Assembly (NCBI RefSeq): GCF_910592395.1
Contig: NC_088321.1
Location: 5,826,001-5,890,000 of the forward strand
Source of the DNA: Lineus longissimus
Taxonomy: Eukaryota; Nemertea; Pilidiophora; Heteronemertea; Lineidae
Length of the DNA: 64,000 nucleotides
Direction of reading: 5' to 3'
In this document: positions 45,110 to 57,664 of the stretch, one piece after another
How positions within the stretch are numbered: position 1 is the stretch's first letter
How the letters are laid out: each line of letters starts with the position of its first letter
Position numbers and translations under genes: made by a program
Notes under the pieces: generated by a model
Seen by the model: the letters and a program-made list of their open reading frames with translations, nothing else
Database searches by the model: none
Told to the model about the DNA's origin: nothing

Positions 45110-48100
45110 AATCTCTGCCCTCAAAGGGTCAATGAATTCCTCGCGTGGGAATTTGCTTTCCCGCTCTCCGAAATGCAGTGTTGTTTGCCGAGAAATGGGA
45201 GTCCGAAGCCTTACAAATGACGCATTTTCTCTCCCGATGTTCTAATTTTTCGAAGCGATGTTAAGAAAAGACGTTGAATGTACCCTTTGTATTATTAAAG
45301 TCGTCCACCATCGTGGTTGATTTGGGCTATATTCCTAGACTCTAAAGCAACAAGGAAAAACATTTCTGTGTTGATGCATGGCTCCAGGCAGTGCATATAT
45401 TCATGCATTTCTCCATATGTGGAGGATCTCCGGGCTCTGGGTAACTCGCGTCCAGTTAAAACATTGAAATAGCGTTTCAGTCAGCTTTTAAATCATGAAT
45501 TTTATATGCAGTTGGGTGGTGGAAACTACTAGAAACTGTAATAATTAAAGGTGACTGGAAGTAAAAAAATTGGTAAAATTACCCTAACAATGCCATTGGT
45601 AATTTAAGAGTCAAAATGCAATACTTAATTTACCATATAGAAATAATTTAACACACAAAATATGCAATATTGATGTGGTGAGTTTTTGCTTAAAATTCCA
45701 CTCATCTTGCATTAAGACTGTCTGTTCGATAAACCAAAAATTCAAATGCAAATACACAATAGCACATTGGTCAATGAAAGCTCTGACATGTCGGAGATTT
45801 CGATTTGTTGATTTCATCTTAGACCTGAAGCCGAAAACGGATACATTTGGCACCAAATGTTGACATACCAATAATGGAACATTGCAAAAGTAAGCAATAT
45901 GTGACGATTGGTTACAAGAATACTTTTGGTTTTTTTATAAAGATGAAACGAAACGCACACCAAAAATAAATCTAACTTACGGTAACTTCATGTTTATGTT
46001 AACCAGCATATTAACTTCGGAAAAGAATGACGACCTTCTGCCCTAAAAGCTCCTCATGATTGTTCCAAGTGGGTCTTTTAGGCTTGCCACACCGAATATA
46101 TTTCAATACCTCTCCTAATATGCACTTGACAAATAAAAACATACTCGCGCCTAATTGATAGGTCTGGATCCTCCAACCTTGTCTCAGCGCTCCATTTTCA
46201 ACTCTGAAATGCCGGTTAATCACGTGTTTTTGGCTGAATATTATTGAAAATATCGTCGCTCCCCCCGTGTCTCGCAAGGAATGTCGAAGTCGAAGTTCGA
46301 GAGCGGGATTTTTTGACAATCTGCCTCCCCCTCCCCCCGGAAATAATCCTGGCGTAAACCCTGCTTGTGAGCATTTGTTACCAGCAATAGTAGCATGCTG
46401 GGGTATACATATGGAAAAATCCGTTGCGAGCTTTGCTGGCGGTTACCTTGCGAGCATGCTGGGGTATAAATGCGACGGCTCCAGTCAAGCTCGATTATTT
46501 TTCGTTCTTAATAAATGTGTGTACGAGCTGGTTTCCCCGATTGCGTTTCCGACAATTTCTTGGCGAACTCTATGTAAGCCCTGCGCTGTTAATTTTTGTA
46601 TGTGGTTGTGTGTGTGTTTCCTCTCCGGGGAATGTATCATAGAAGTAAATCGAACCAGTGTATTATTACGCTCTCATTTGCTTATAGAAATCGTTTCGGT
46701 GGCGTTTGGGAGCGAAATGATGCCATTGTATTGGAAGTGATACCTCAGTTTGTCGTTTACCACATGAAGTCAATAAATGGCCAAAAGTTCATTGCATAAT
46801 CTTAATCAGGCTAAAGTTGGACCTGACATTTGCGGCTTATCCAATTATTAAATAGATATTTGACTATTAGGTCTCGCGGTATGATTTATTGCCTCACTTT
46901 CTCTTTTCAGACAAAGACGATTTTTTCGCCTGGGCCAGAATAAGGAATAAAGATGCGGTGGATACTAAATTGCAGCCCAAAACAATTTACGGTAGCGCAG
47001 CTTCTTTTCCGGGGCACCTGCCTTAGTGAAGCTTTGTCTTCACGTGGGTTCTTAGGCTGAGTTTTCTGTCTTTCCCTGCCTTACCGGTATATTTTGTGAA
47101 CGGCATTACTACGGTACTACATTACTACTTGCTACCGAATTAACTCTTGAGCCCCCATTGTGTATGTCGCCTTTGAGGACTTCCTATCTGCTTCGGTATG
47201 AGCAAGGTTTGAAAGACAAGAAACTCAGTCCTCAGCCCACGTAATCGTATGGTGTCGATTACAATGATTTATTTTCTTATATGGTTCTCCCGACTGTCTC
47301 AGTTCTCATTTTGAAGAAAAAAAGGAAAAAGGGAAGTTTCGCACCAAGATCTTAAATCTATGCGCTTCTTTTCTCCGCGTTTTGAAAGGTTTTTCGGTAT
47401 TTTTTTGGATATTTGAGGAGATCTCGGGTGAATAAGGAAACTATTTGCATGCCACACGGTTATCTATAGTGTAAGATTGTCCAATCACTCCTTGCGAGAC
47501 GATAGCTTTCGCCGAGGATGTCTTATCCTAATGATAAACCGAAGAAATGAATGTGTTGGCGTTAATTATTTTCAAAGATACAAACAGTTGAACAATTTAT
47601 CTTTGCATTACAATGCTTCAAATGAAAGCCATTCCAGTACAGTGCAGAGCCCAGTGGTCGAATCGTGCTGCAACTTTGTCGTCCGAATCTTCTCTATACT
47701 GATCTCTGGTCGCTCTCACACGGTGTCTGCAGAGAATGCCTCGCTTTTATTCGTGAACTGGCCGGGGGTAATGAATATATTCAGTAGAAGATCAGAATGC
47801 GCATCAGGCGGGGGGGGGGGGGGGGAGGTCACGGTCACTGCATGAATTATCGTAATTTTTCTGGTCCCACATTACCCCCTGGTTATGGCTCAGGCTTCCA
47901 TTCGTTGACCGATTCATCTTTCAATGGTTGGTTGTACATCAGTCTCTCAATTTTGAAATTTTCTGTCGAGGGTGTCATCCATCTGTCCCGTCTATAATTA
48001 TTACTATGACTGCTTTGATTGTGTTTGGGAACCACATATATATGTCGTCCATGTGAAAACAACGCTTGGTTGTAGCATCAGCCCGATAATACTGTCTTTC

Positions 48101-48900
48101 ATCCTGACATTCTGCAGTGAGGTCCGACCCAAGAGTACTGGCAAAAGCTGTTAAAAATGTCCCTACACTTGAGCATATAATATGTTTAACATCATTATCA
48201 AGATGTCTAGTCAGCAGGACAACTTTAACAAGTTAGGAATCTATGAGTTTGTGCTTATTTGCGGACAGGATCGACTGGCACCTGATATGCATCGTTCAAA
48301 CATGACCCATGAGCGCAATCGGATTTTCGTGTGATCGCAACAGGACACCTTCCAAGGTATTCAGTAAATCAGAACCTTTGCCAAAGTATTAGTACAGAAC
48401 GTTTCCTGAAAATTGACTAGACGGAAGTTGGTCGATTACTTCTCCGGACGCAGAACCGCATGATCACCGATGAAGTATCTTGGGCATTCATGGCTTCTTA
48501 TCTGTCTTGATACTGGGTATGTTTTGGGTAAGTTTTTAACCGTTTAAGACCGACCTAGAAGAAAATTAAAGGTATAAGCCCGGAAAAGAAGACGCTTTAT
48601 AACTTTATTGATCATCGATTGTCCAACGGGAGCGGCAGCCAATTGGTAAATTTTCAGTTAAAACCTGTTTGATCGATCGCATGCATGATGAATACGCTGG
48701 CCGGTGTATATGATGTACGCGGTAGCACGCTCAGAATACGTGGTGTCGCGGGAGAAGTAGTCCAGGCAGAAAGAAGTCCAAGTTGGTCCATAAAGCAGCA
48801 GAAGCACTTGTTCTCCTACAATGCCAATCAACCAAGCTACCGAGTGATTCGATGACAAGCAGCAGCTGTCGATCATCCACCACCAAGTCGTCTAGGTTCA
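45110..48900. other. Long stretch without recognisable genes
   Basis: It holds a duplicated AGCATGCTGGGGTATA motif (about 46392 and 46451), a poly-G run (about 47810-47826) and several ORFs below 160 codons without motifs. The last few hundred bases may belong to the 5' part of the BEL/Pao relic; no LTR was delimited. Confidence 0.3.
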
Positions 48901-48919
48901 GACAGAGGAAGTTTTAGAA

Positions 48920-50860
48920 GCTGAAATGGTGAAAACTAAACAGATTGCTGAGCAACAGATACAGGAGGCTAGGATTCAAGCCGAGATAGCTCGAAAGGAG
49001 ATCCACATTAGCATGAAGATGCGGTGCCAATTGGTAGACTTGAGAGCAGAGATGTGCGCTGTGCAGTCATACTCTGAAGACGATCCAAAGTAGAAGAACG
49101 GTTGAAAGAAGCAGCTCGCCGAACAGGCATCATTGCCTTGTATCAACTAAATTTGGCAAGCCTGGCTTGAATTGCCTAGCCCGGCTTGAATTGCCAAACA
49201 GGTAAAATATTCTACTTTGTTTTGCGAGCCAGAGACTTTACAACACATTAGCCAATATTAGAGCTGTGACGTCATATTTGAATAAATATGCGCATAATTA
49301 ACAATGGCTGATTTCTCGCTCTCGATTCAATTTCTTTTACTAAACTCGTGTTCTTGTCAGAATCGATGGACAGGAATATACACGTGTGTGTTATTTAAAG
49401 TAAGTGTAATAATTGCATTGGGTACATTGCTAAGGTCATTCGCTATAACTCCAGTAGTGTTGTTGACCGCTTTGCCATTGAATGGTAATGAGCTCTTCAA
49501 CGACTATACATATTAATGAGTTCGGCTCTCCGTCGCAGTTTGGAAAGCCAGGCTTGTCAATAGTCACTTCCTTGAAAGAATGGGCAGATGAAGATGTTGG
49601 GGTGTAAAATCATATTCAATTCAATCCAATTGTCGCCGAAAACGGATATGTTCAACCAGATAAGGACGAGAAACCAAACCCGTTGTATTCCTGCACTGGT
49701 GAACTTACTCAGGATATGAGCGGTAAGCTTACGAAAGAAAGTCCAGAAGTCGTGCAGAGATCAACCAAATCAGCTGACATTGGTGTGAAACAAGGGCTGC
49801 CACGTCTGTTGGTGAAGTTCAACCGGACTGGTCCATGCATACCCAAGGGATGATGCGAGATTACATCTTACTGCAAGGCACTGATGAAAGGGTTGCTTTT
49901 CAATCAAATCCACGCTGAATAACGTTGCAAAACCAGTTTCAGTCACAATTTCATACATTGGAAGCTCAAGCATGTCAAGCTACAGGGGGTGAACCGTGGT
50001 GTCCATACACAAGACCTACTTATCCACCATCGCCATGATATTCAGGGTCATGGTCATTCTAGACCAAGAGATGTATTATCCAATGTCAGAGTGCTCCAGC
50101 TGTCATTCATTACTCGAGCCAAGGTCATCAGAATTCAGGCCAAGGACATTTGGGAGAGAGAGACGGTTCAATTCGAATGATTCAGAGCCTTCCAGCCACT
50201 CCTCAGTATTAAAGCGAGGGGCATCATAATCCTGGTCAAGGTCATCACATCTTAAGCCATTCGTTGTCCACCTGAAGGCTCTTCAGCGCGCCTTGAGCTG
50301 CCAAAGTCAGAGATAAAGTGTTTCGATGGAGACCCCTTGATCATGCCAGGTTTATGATGGCGTTTAAGCAGAATGTTGAGACAAGAACATGTGACCCAGG
50401 GAAACTGTTCCAGCTTCTACGAAAAAACATTCCCATGGAAGGGCCAGCGATGCCATTGCGGACATACTTTTTTCAGACCAGAGGCTAAGCACGACATTTG
50501 GTTAAACTTCGGGCAACCGCATCTGATGACAATGGAATTTTTTAAAAAGCTGAATTCACAGGGCGACATTAACTATGGTGACAGGCATGGAATAAGAAGG
50601 TACGCCGAGCTGTCTCTCCGTAGCGTTAACAAATAGAAGGGAAAGGATCATCAGACTACCTTTTGGACGCCGTTGCCAAGTTGCCGATGCAGGATCGTCG
50701 TGCTTGGCTGAGAGAGACCGCTTCAATCCGTGAAGAGTCGAAGAAAGTCAGTTTCGCCGATGCCTTTGATTTTGTCAAAGACTCTTGTGAGAAGTGAATG
50801 ATACTGAATTTGTAGCGTGAATCATGATGAACGTAGGACCATTCACAAGGAGCGAGACAA
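48920..50860 (+). pseudogene. BEL/Pao Gag region
   Basis: An N-terminal helical part reads EARIQAEIARKEIHISMKMR. Further on are LELPKSEIKCFDGDP with FMMAFKQNVETRTCDPGKL (typical 'F.GDP..Y..F...F...V' of this Gag), FGQPHLMTMEFFKKLN and DAVAKLPMQDRRAWLRETAS. These blocks lie in different frames with stops between. The family role is virus-like particle assembly. Confidence 0.7.
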
Positions 50861-51233
50861 ACCACCAGCTGTGAAGGCGTACTTCATATCGAAGACAAAG
50901 ACTGCTGATGCGACTAATTAAGGTGCATTCAATGCGCGTGCAGTGACGGTCCGGAGCACTGTATTTGATAGTGTTCTACCATCCGGAAACTTCCATGGAA
51001 ACAGAGGCAGGAAAAGTCAAAGGAGAAGGGCTGTGTTGCACCGGTCTAAATGCTGATGAAAAACTTAGCCAAGAAAGGCCCTTCACCGAGGGAATGTACG
51101 ATGACAGGATGCAGGTCAACATCGAAACACCATACCCTTCTAAATTTTGATTATGACGAATAAGAAAATGGCAGCAGCCCGACCAGCTCCATGACAATCA
51201 ACAGCAATTCCTGCTCAGAGAAGCAGATAACAG

Positions 51234-51540
51234 GGTGTACTTCCTAGCCTTTCCAGTCATTATCAGGTCGCTAATCACTGGAAAAGAGATGAAAACCTTG
51301 GCAGGGAAGGACTCCTACTCCAGCGTTTGTCTTTGCGAAGAAGACGTTTTGCAAGAATTGTCAGTCAATCAGGATAATAAGCGAGTTGAGTTGAAAACAT
51401 TGAACGGAGTGAGTGCAGGCGAAATCACTACGTTCCGCCTCAGCATTTCAGGATTAGATGGCAACAGCTGGTTTGAGATTGCAGAACTTTTCTCATGGGA
51501 GAAATTGCCCATTGGGAACAAACATTTGCCAACCAAGTAA
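51234..51540 (+). pseudogene. BEL/Pao aspartic protease region
   Basis: An open segment reads GKDSYSSVCLCEEDVLQEL, then LKTLNGVSAGEITTF and AELFSWEKLPI. This is the peptidase A17-type layout ('DSGS...L......L.TLNG'), but the catalytic Asp-Ser-Gly reads Asp-Ser-Tyr, so it would be dead even if expressed. A further block (DTPVGKLKVLIEGN) follows after a stop. Confidence 0.7.
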
Positions 51541-51879
51541 ACATGGTCAAATTACGAGCATCTCAGATATCTATCGGTCGCAGACACTCCAGTTGGAAAG
51601 CTGAAGGTGTTGATTGAAGGCAACATCCCATCTGCCTACAAGCAACTTGAATGGAGAGAAGGACCGTGACCGGACCAGCCCATCGCTGTAAGTTTCCCAT
51701 GGGACTGGACACTGCTTTGAAGTCCCACTGAATGTAATCATGTCTCTGTAAAAGAACAGGAGATCAGCGAGATGCTCATGAGCTAGATTAGCTGAACTTG
51801 ATCGAGTTGGGACCAAGTATCATTTCGACAAGCCAACCTCAGCAAAAGATGTGATGCGAATGAGATTCTAACTGACATC

Positions 51880-52625
51880 CCCAGCAAAAGAGAGCTGGCG
51901 CTAAAAAGACTTGAGGGAATCAGGACAAAGCTGAAGAAAAGAAGATTGGTGAAAGAAAAACTGACAGAATACGATGGCAATTGTGAACTCTTCAGAAAAT
52001 ACAGAGAGAATGGCTATGCTGATGAGATAGCGACCAATGTGCCTGTACAATACGTGCCCTTTCACCATGTGTATCACCCAGCAAAACCTGGAAAAATGAG
52101 GATCGTGTGGGACGCTGCCACACGCCATGAGGATATACCTGCTTTAATGACCATGTTTATGCAGGAGCAGAAAGCATGAATTCGCTGCTTGGTGACTTGA
52201 TAAGGTTCATGGACTTGAGGAGAAGTAGCTTCCAAGTTGACATCAATGCGATGTATAATCAGATTTACATCAGGAGGCAACATCGGAATCTGATGACGAG
52301 GTTTCTGTAGTTCAAAGATGATGAATTGGATGCAGTGCCTAAAGAGTACCAGCTCCTCAACAATTATTTTGGTGGTACACATGCTCCTGCGATGGCAGGT
52401 TATGCAGTATAAGCGACATTTTTGGACAACAAGGACGATTTCCACCCAGAACAATCCATACAGGACTTCGTAACACATACGTTGTTGATGTTTCGAAGTC
52501 TTAAGAGCCAAGGCTGGCAGTCCAAGTTGTCTCAGAAATTTTTGACCTATTCACAATCAAAAGAGGTGGATTCGAGCTGGCCAAGTTTGTCACATCTTAG
52601 ACAAAGATCTTCTGCTGCTGCTAGA
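51880..52625 (+). pseudogene. BEL/Pao reverse transcriptase region
   Basis: Readable blocks are ELALKRLEGIRTKLKKR, FRKYRENGYADEI, PVQYVPFHHVYHP...GKMRIVWDA, MNSLLGDLIRF, SFQVDINAMYNQIYI (first catalytic Asp) and NNYFGGTHAPAMAGYA. The YVDD-type catalytic box reads YVVD, so it is mutated. GGFELAKFVTS, normally after the RT core, is the last recognisable block before the LINE. Confidence 0.75.
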
Positions 52626-52665
52626 TGATCGAAAACTCCAGGCGGCATCAAGAGTGTGAGTCGAT

Positions 52666-53064
52666 ATGGGACATGAATACAATAGCAGGGGAAGAGGTGG
52701 CAGAGGATGGCGTGGATGTCGGCGTACCAACCCCTCACTTCCAAGTGTCTTGAGGTTAAGGGATCACTCCCTTGGCAATTGCAGTGGTTCGGATGCTGAC
52801 TCCGATGATGGTTTTAAAGTTCCCAGTTATGAACAGAAATGGTTGCGTAGACGTGAAAACTCGAGTCAAAAGGTGATCACCGGCAAATCTGGTAGCTGTG
52901 GTTTCAAGGGTGCCCCGGAGCTGGACAGAGATTTGTTCTTCTTTGAGTCGATCATTCAACTCTTACTGAGGACCTTGAGAGTCATCTCAAAAATAAGAAT
53001 TTTGAGATTCGCAAGCTTGCGATTGTGTCTCATGAGGAAGCCCAGTTCAGATCCTTTCGATTAA
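52666..53064 (+). pseudogene. LINE family 1 copy 2, ORF1 C-terminal part
   Basis: RG-rich tract, then SYEQKWLRRRENSSQKVITG and CGFKGAPELDRDLFFFES, parallel to the 8568-9080 ORF. The frame shifts inside the RRM-like domain (about 52945). The tail EEAQFRSFRLTVSKSQFGRL continues in the next frame from 53025. Confidence 0.65.
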
Positions 53065-53189
53065 CTGTGTCAAAGTCACAGTTTGGCAGGCTGTTTGATG
53101 AGAGCTTTGGCCAGAGGGTGTGCACATTAGAAAATTCAATACCCCGCGATCGCAGCTCGGAGGATAACGACAGTAGAAAGGAGGACATG

Positions 53190-53780
53190 ACCGCATATAG
53201 TGACTTTATTCTTTTTCCAGAACACTGGCAATATGTTGAGCAGCTCAATAAACTGAGCGCTGACTTAGGACATAACATGAACATTCATGGTGTTTCTGGT
53301 ATGGATAAGGAATCTTCGTTGGTTGGCAGACCACATGGGGGTGTCGCAATCGCCTGGAACGCGAGTTTAGGCGCTGTTGTAAAACCTGTGCAGTGGGAAT
53401 CCAAACGAGTGTGTGCTGCTCAGGTCAAAAACTTGAGTCTTCATCCTGATCAGAGTGAAATTCTTTTGGTAAATGTTTATAAGCCGAACAACAGTGGTCA
53501 GCAGAATATTGGAGATTTTAACGGGGTGTTGCAAGAAATCACAGCCATTCTTGAAAGTAATCAAGCTACTGATATAATTATTGGAGGGGACTGGAATACT
53601 GACTTTAGCAGAGCTGACTCGGCTCATACTCGGGCCTTACTTGATTTCATTGAAAGGGAGAGCCTGGTCAGTGGACAGGTACCCAATACCTGTAATGCTG
53701 AATACACTTTTGAGAGTAACATAACGGGTGAAAGACCACTAACTGATCATTTAAATGTTTCGGAAAGTGTGTTTAACTAG
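53190..53780 (+). pseudogene. LINE family 1 copy 2, endonuclease domain
   Basis: Open from DFILFPEHW (catalytic Glu) through GRPHGGVAIAW, GGDWNTDFSRADSAHTRALL and PLTDHLNVSE. It is intact at the place where copy 1 has the 2-nt gain (LLVNVYKPNNSG). The endonuclease start is missing because ORF1 runs into it by deletion. Confidence 0.7.
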
Positions 53781-53799
53781 AACTGAGATTTCACCGGCA

Positions 53800-54285
53800 C
53801 TCCAGAGCTGTGTATCACTTGGCCGTGAGACGGATCAAAAGGGAACAAGATAGAGTTGCTGCTGAAAAATTGGCTAATTCTCTAAGGGGTAAAAACAATA
53901 AAGAATTTTGGAAACATGTCAAAAAGATCAAAGATTGGGGTGGTGTAATTAATGCTGAGTTCAGTGGATCGAGGGTAAGGAGGATATTTATGAAGTGTTT
54001 GCTGACAAATTCAAAATTGTGTATAATTCCGTGCCTTATTAAAATGTTGATATGAATAATTTAAAGGAGTCAATGAGTGAAAACATCCTGTTAAAGTGTT
54101 GTGAGGGTCGGTGTAATAAAAACCACCGGGTTGGCGTTGAGGATGTGAGCCTGGGTATCAGGAAGCTTGTAAGAGGGGGAAGAAGGATAGTTCCCCTCAC
54201 ATTCAGTCAGATCATTTTATTCATGGAGGTCATAAATCAAATTATGTTATCCTTGCTTCTAAGCTCAATGGTCTCGCATGGATAT
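53800..54285 (+). pseudogene. LINE family 1 copy 2, linker and start of RT
   Basis: YHLAVRRIKREQDRVAAEKL and GKNNKEFWKHVKKIK match copy 1 residues after a deletion. Then KCCEGRCNKNHRVGVEDV and LLLSSMVSHGY follow in a second frame. The rest of the RT is absent. Confidence 0.65.
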
Positions 54286-54720
54286 TATGGCATGATATAT
54301 GTTGCAATATTCAATAAAAATATTTTTCATGCAATATTGATATTTGTTCATTCATCGTTTCATTTTTGATGCAATGTTACACTTTTTTATGCAATGTTAA
54401 AATTTCCATTCAATGTGTGTTCATATTTGATGCAATGTTACATTTCTTTCTGCAATGTTTACTCGATAATTGTTCATTCAATATTTCATATTTGATGCAA
54501 TAATTCACTTTTTTCATGCAATAATGCTCAAATTTTCATTCGATAGTTGCCCTGATAATTAATCATTCAATGTTTTGTATTCGTTTCAATGTTTCACTTT
54601 TTTATGCAATAACGATTTCTAAATTTCATAAAATGATCATGTAATATTTGGCAATTATTCATTCAATGTTGGCGGAAACTTTTTCATTCAATATTTTGCG
54701 AAAATATTTATGCGAAAACT
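54286..54720 (+). repeat. AT-rich tandem array of ATGCAAT / TTCATTCAAT motifs
   Basis: Degenerate units such as 'TTTGATGCAATGTTACACTTTTTTATGCAATGTT' (each part under 20 nt conserved) recur about every 55-70 nt for 430 bp. The array truncates the LINE RT. Confidence 0.7.
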
Positions 54721-55352
54721 GCATTGTGGGTAATATTAGAAACGCGGACGCTGATTGGCTAATCTCGTGACAGGGAATAAGACAGACGTACCAAAAGCTC
54801 CATTGTTGTGTACATGCTGTCAATGGCTGTATATGAATGAGACTAAACCATACAATTGTGATTATCGTGACATCCTCCCTCCAAGCTCGTATCAAACGAC
54901 TTTGGAAAAAGTTGTGTACAATGTGCTAGTGGTATTGTAATCCTTATGAAAATAACTGAAAGAACACAGCTCTTAGACAGGGCTCAAAGTTCAATTTTTT
55001 ACTTAGGAGCACACAGCTCCTTACCTCCAAATTTTAGGAGCTGAGTTGCAATATTTAGGAGCTGAATTTTCAGATAATCGATGACGATATCTTTGTGTGG
55101 TATGCCATCAGGTAGGCTTACTTGACCTACAGCTCTTGCTGGTCTAGTACTGTATAAGAAAACAAAAGAGACAGCATTATCGCACCGGTAGCCAGTGAAT
55201 TCTACTAAAACAAATTGTGTTTTTCTCAGGATCAAAATCAGCTGAGACATCCCCTGGACATAACAACGATAGATTACACTATGCAAGGAAGGTTCAACTG
55301 TACTGTACTACAGCAGCTGTACTACAGGGTCTTCCCTGGGATTTCAATGAAC
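54721..55352. other. Nothing recognised
   Basis: It contains TTAGGAGCTGA/AGGAGCACACAGCTCC short repeats (about 55005-55070). No gene is supported. Confidence 0.3.
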
Positions 55353-55616
55353 AACCATGTCGGATTTTCGCTTGGGTGCGCGTGCGGCAAAATTTTTTTT
55401 AAAAAAAAGATTTTTTTTGCTTCAAATTAAGGTATTCTGACCCCTTTTTCTGTCTTCTGGGGCCCCAGGCATATTTTGCATTCTGATGGTGACATAACAG
55501 TCACTCAGAACGTACGTCCTTATCCACAATTAAAAAAAAAAATTAAATTAAAAATTTTTTTTTGAGGATGTCGGACCAAGTGGCGCCCTCTTTAATAGTG
55601 ACAAGCCGACATGGTT
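55353..55616. mobile_element. MITE with 11-bp ends
   Basis: AACCATGTCGG at the left is the exact inverse of CCGACATGGTT at the right. The 264-bp interior has A/T runs and no ORF. Confidence 0.55.
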
Positions 55617-57478
55617 AAAACAGCGAGGTAGCCTCTGCCCTAAAGGGACACTTCACTCATTTGGAAATTTAGAAATATCCTTAATACATTCAAATTAATT
55701 GATATCTGCAATATTAGGCGTCAGATTTTTTTTACATCAGCGAACAAAAATTCAAATTTTTTCAATGAGTGGAGTCTCCCTTTAACAGCATCAGCAATTA
55801 TTAAAAGTCTGCCTTATTTTTCAAACGAGACTAATCATTTTTATTTACCTCAGTTGAGAAGTAATAGGAGTAAGTGAAACAAACGCCGGCCCATTACGGG
55901 TAAGTTTAGTGTAAAACATTTCGGCGGGAAATCCTGACGACCACATGCTACCACGCCCTGGTGACATCTTTCCATGTGACAAATCAAACTCTACTAGGCC
56001 AATTTTATCTGCATAGTTAATATCATATGTTCTTGGCAATGTAGGCCTAATTCAAGGAATACATGTTTGGAAGGGACCCGGGAGAAGCTGAGATTGATGC
56101 GCCGACGATTCAAAAACATTACGTCAATCAATGACGGGACGGGGTCATCTCAGTGCAACTCGACTCTGCTCAGTTGTAGTCCAGCTCACGTCACATATCA
56201 GATGGGCATGCAATACAAGAGATAAATGAATGACTAATCAAGAAATACTCAGGGTAAATGCTACTACTGTTGCACACTAACCATGGCAAAAACGAAAGCT
56301 TTCGCTGCTGGGGCTTGCGCTGGCGATCGTCACCAGTGGCCATTGTGTTGACAGCCTCAGGGAGTGGATGAATTATGTTAATGAGTTATGTTACCTTTCA
56401 ATTCCGTGCCGTGGCGCTGTAGTGCTGCGTGCTCCGTCTTGGGCGTTATCGACGATGATCGGATTGAGCGGGAAGCGAGTGATGTGGGGTCTACAATCCA
56501 AAATCAAAAACGATCGCGCTCCACACCATTTTCAATAATTTGTTCGCAATCTACGGAATACGATCGCTATTGTTTGAATCACTCGCAGACTTGTAAAATG
56601 GGTGATTTGGGAGTTCAGTCGCATGTTGTCAAAACAATTCGCAAAAACTGTAAAAAATCAATTCGCAGGTGTGCGAGTACGGGGACATTTCTGGTCGCAT
56701 TATGAAATTTCTTGTCGCATATGCGACCATTTAGGCGCGAACTGTGAGCGCTGTTAGATAAAAACACAACTTGACGCAAGGGCCCAAAGCGCCGCGTAGC
56801 GGCAAAAAAGCGAAGCTGGCGAAACATTTATAACGGGTCACCGTCACTTATTATTGGACTTATAGCGCATTTACGGGGTTGCAACTATTTTGCTTTATAG
56901 TGTCACCAGGAAAGAAAAGCATGCGACCTAACGCCGATCTATTTGTATAAAGTGATAATTGGAAGGTATATAGTAGGAATATCAATAAAATAATCATTCC
57001 ATGTCGTCTTTGGAGGGCATTTTTGATTGTAAAAAATATATGTGTACGTCACCGGAGTCTCTGCAATGATAATTTTATCACAGCAGTCTCGCGCAAGTAG
57101 AAGTTCTTTACCTAAAGTTCTTCACTTATTAGTCTCAATGTCTGGCGCAAAGCCAGACGTTTTCCATTACGATTTCACTACGATGTTTGACAAGAAGGAG
57201 CAGTGCGCGAGATATGCTAATGAGCAGACTTCCCTCGCTTGAGTTTCGGAAGAATGTTCCATATCGCGCTAAGCTGACCACTTAAGACCATGACAGGCGT
57301 GCATTGGACTGGTACAGGTTGGAACTGATCATTGAATATGCTGGTGGTGACGCTTTCTGATGAGAAGTTGGTCGTGACTGATGCAGTATCCTTGGACTTG
57401 TCCACAGCATCGTTTAATCATTGCTTTTTGAGCTGCCTTGATTCTGTACTTACCCAAATACTGAGACCAAATTAATGC
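55617..57478. other. Nothing firmly recognised
   Basis: Short ORFs on both strands (for example 57217-57405, minus) look somewhat coding-like in composition but have no motif or clean exon borders that I can defend. Confidence 0.3.
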
Positions 57479-57542
57479 CTGTTGACTGTGCTTTAAGAGA
57501 GACTGGCGCCATGCCTAGTCTCTCTTAAAGCACAGTCAACAG
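57479..57542. repeat. Perfect 26-bp inverted repeat with 12-nt loop
   Basis: CTGTTGACTGTGCTTTAAGA plus GAGACT (57479-57504) is the exact reverse complement of 57517-57542, with GGCGCCATGCCT between. The right arm runs into the dispersed repeat shared with 3503-3640. Confidence 0.9.
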
Positions 57543-57664
57543 ACACCAACCCCCTCAGACTCAGAAACCACAAACGCCCAACCCTTCCTGCTACCTTAAT
57601 ACTTCTGGATTATTGGATTTATGCTGTTGACTAATAAGTACCATTTCCTTTCTTTTCAATGCAG

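Larger units (their letters stand above)
48900..52660 (+). mobile_element. BEL/Pao-like LTR retrotransposon relic
   Basis: Gag, aspartic protease and RT segments follow each other in BEL/Pao order, with many stops and frame changes. The relic is cut at about 52.66 kb, where LINE family 1 copy 2 begins. No flanking LTR pair was found. It is inactive. Confidence 0.8.
52666..54285 (+). mobile_element. LINE family 1, copy 2, truncated at both ends
   Basis: It starts within ORF1 at the RG-rich part (RGRGGRGWRGCRRTNPSLPS, like 8568), covers the endonuclease and has an internal deletion before the RT. It stops after LLLSSMVSHGY at about 54285, where an ATGCAAT-rich tandem array begins. It sits directly against the BEL/Pao relic at its 5' side. 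Confidence 0.75.

Noticed and set aside
45611-45871. 86-codon minus-strand ORF
   Set aside because: No motif or context, and the overlapping opposite frame is equally open.
46267-46740. 157-codon plus-strand ORF
   Set aside because: No domain or motif, unusual composition, no splice sites or homologous copy. Likely chance.
57217-57405. Minus-strand coding exon
   Set aside because: Composition is suggestive and a GTAAGT lies nearby, but on its upstream side. Exon borders do not fit.
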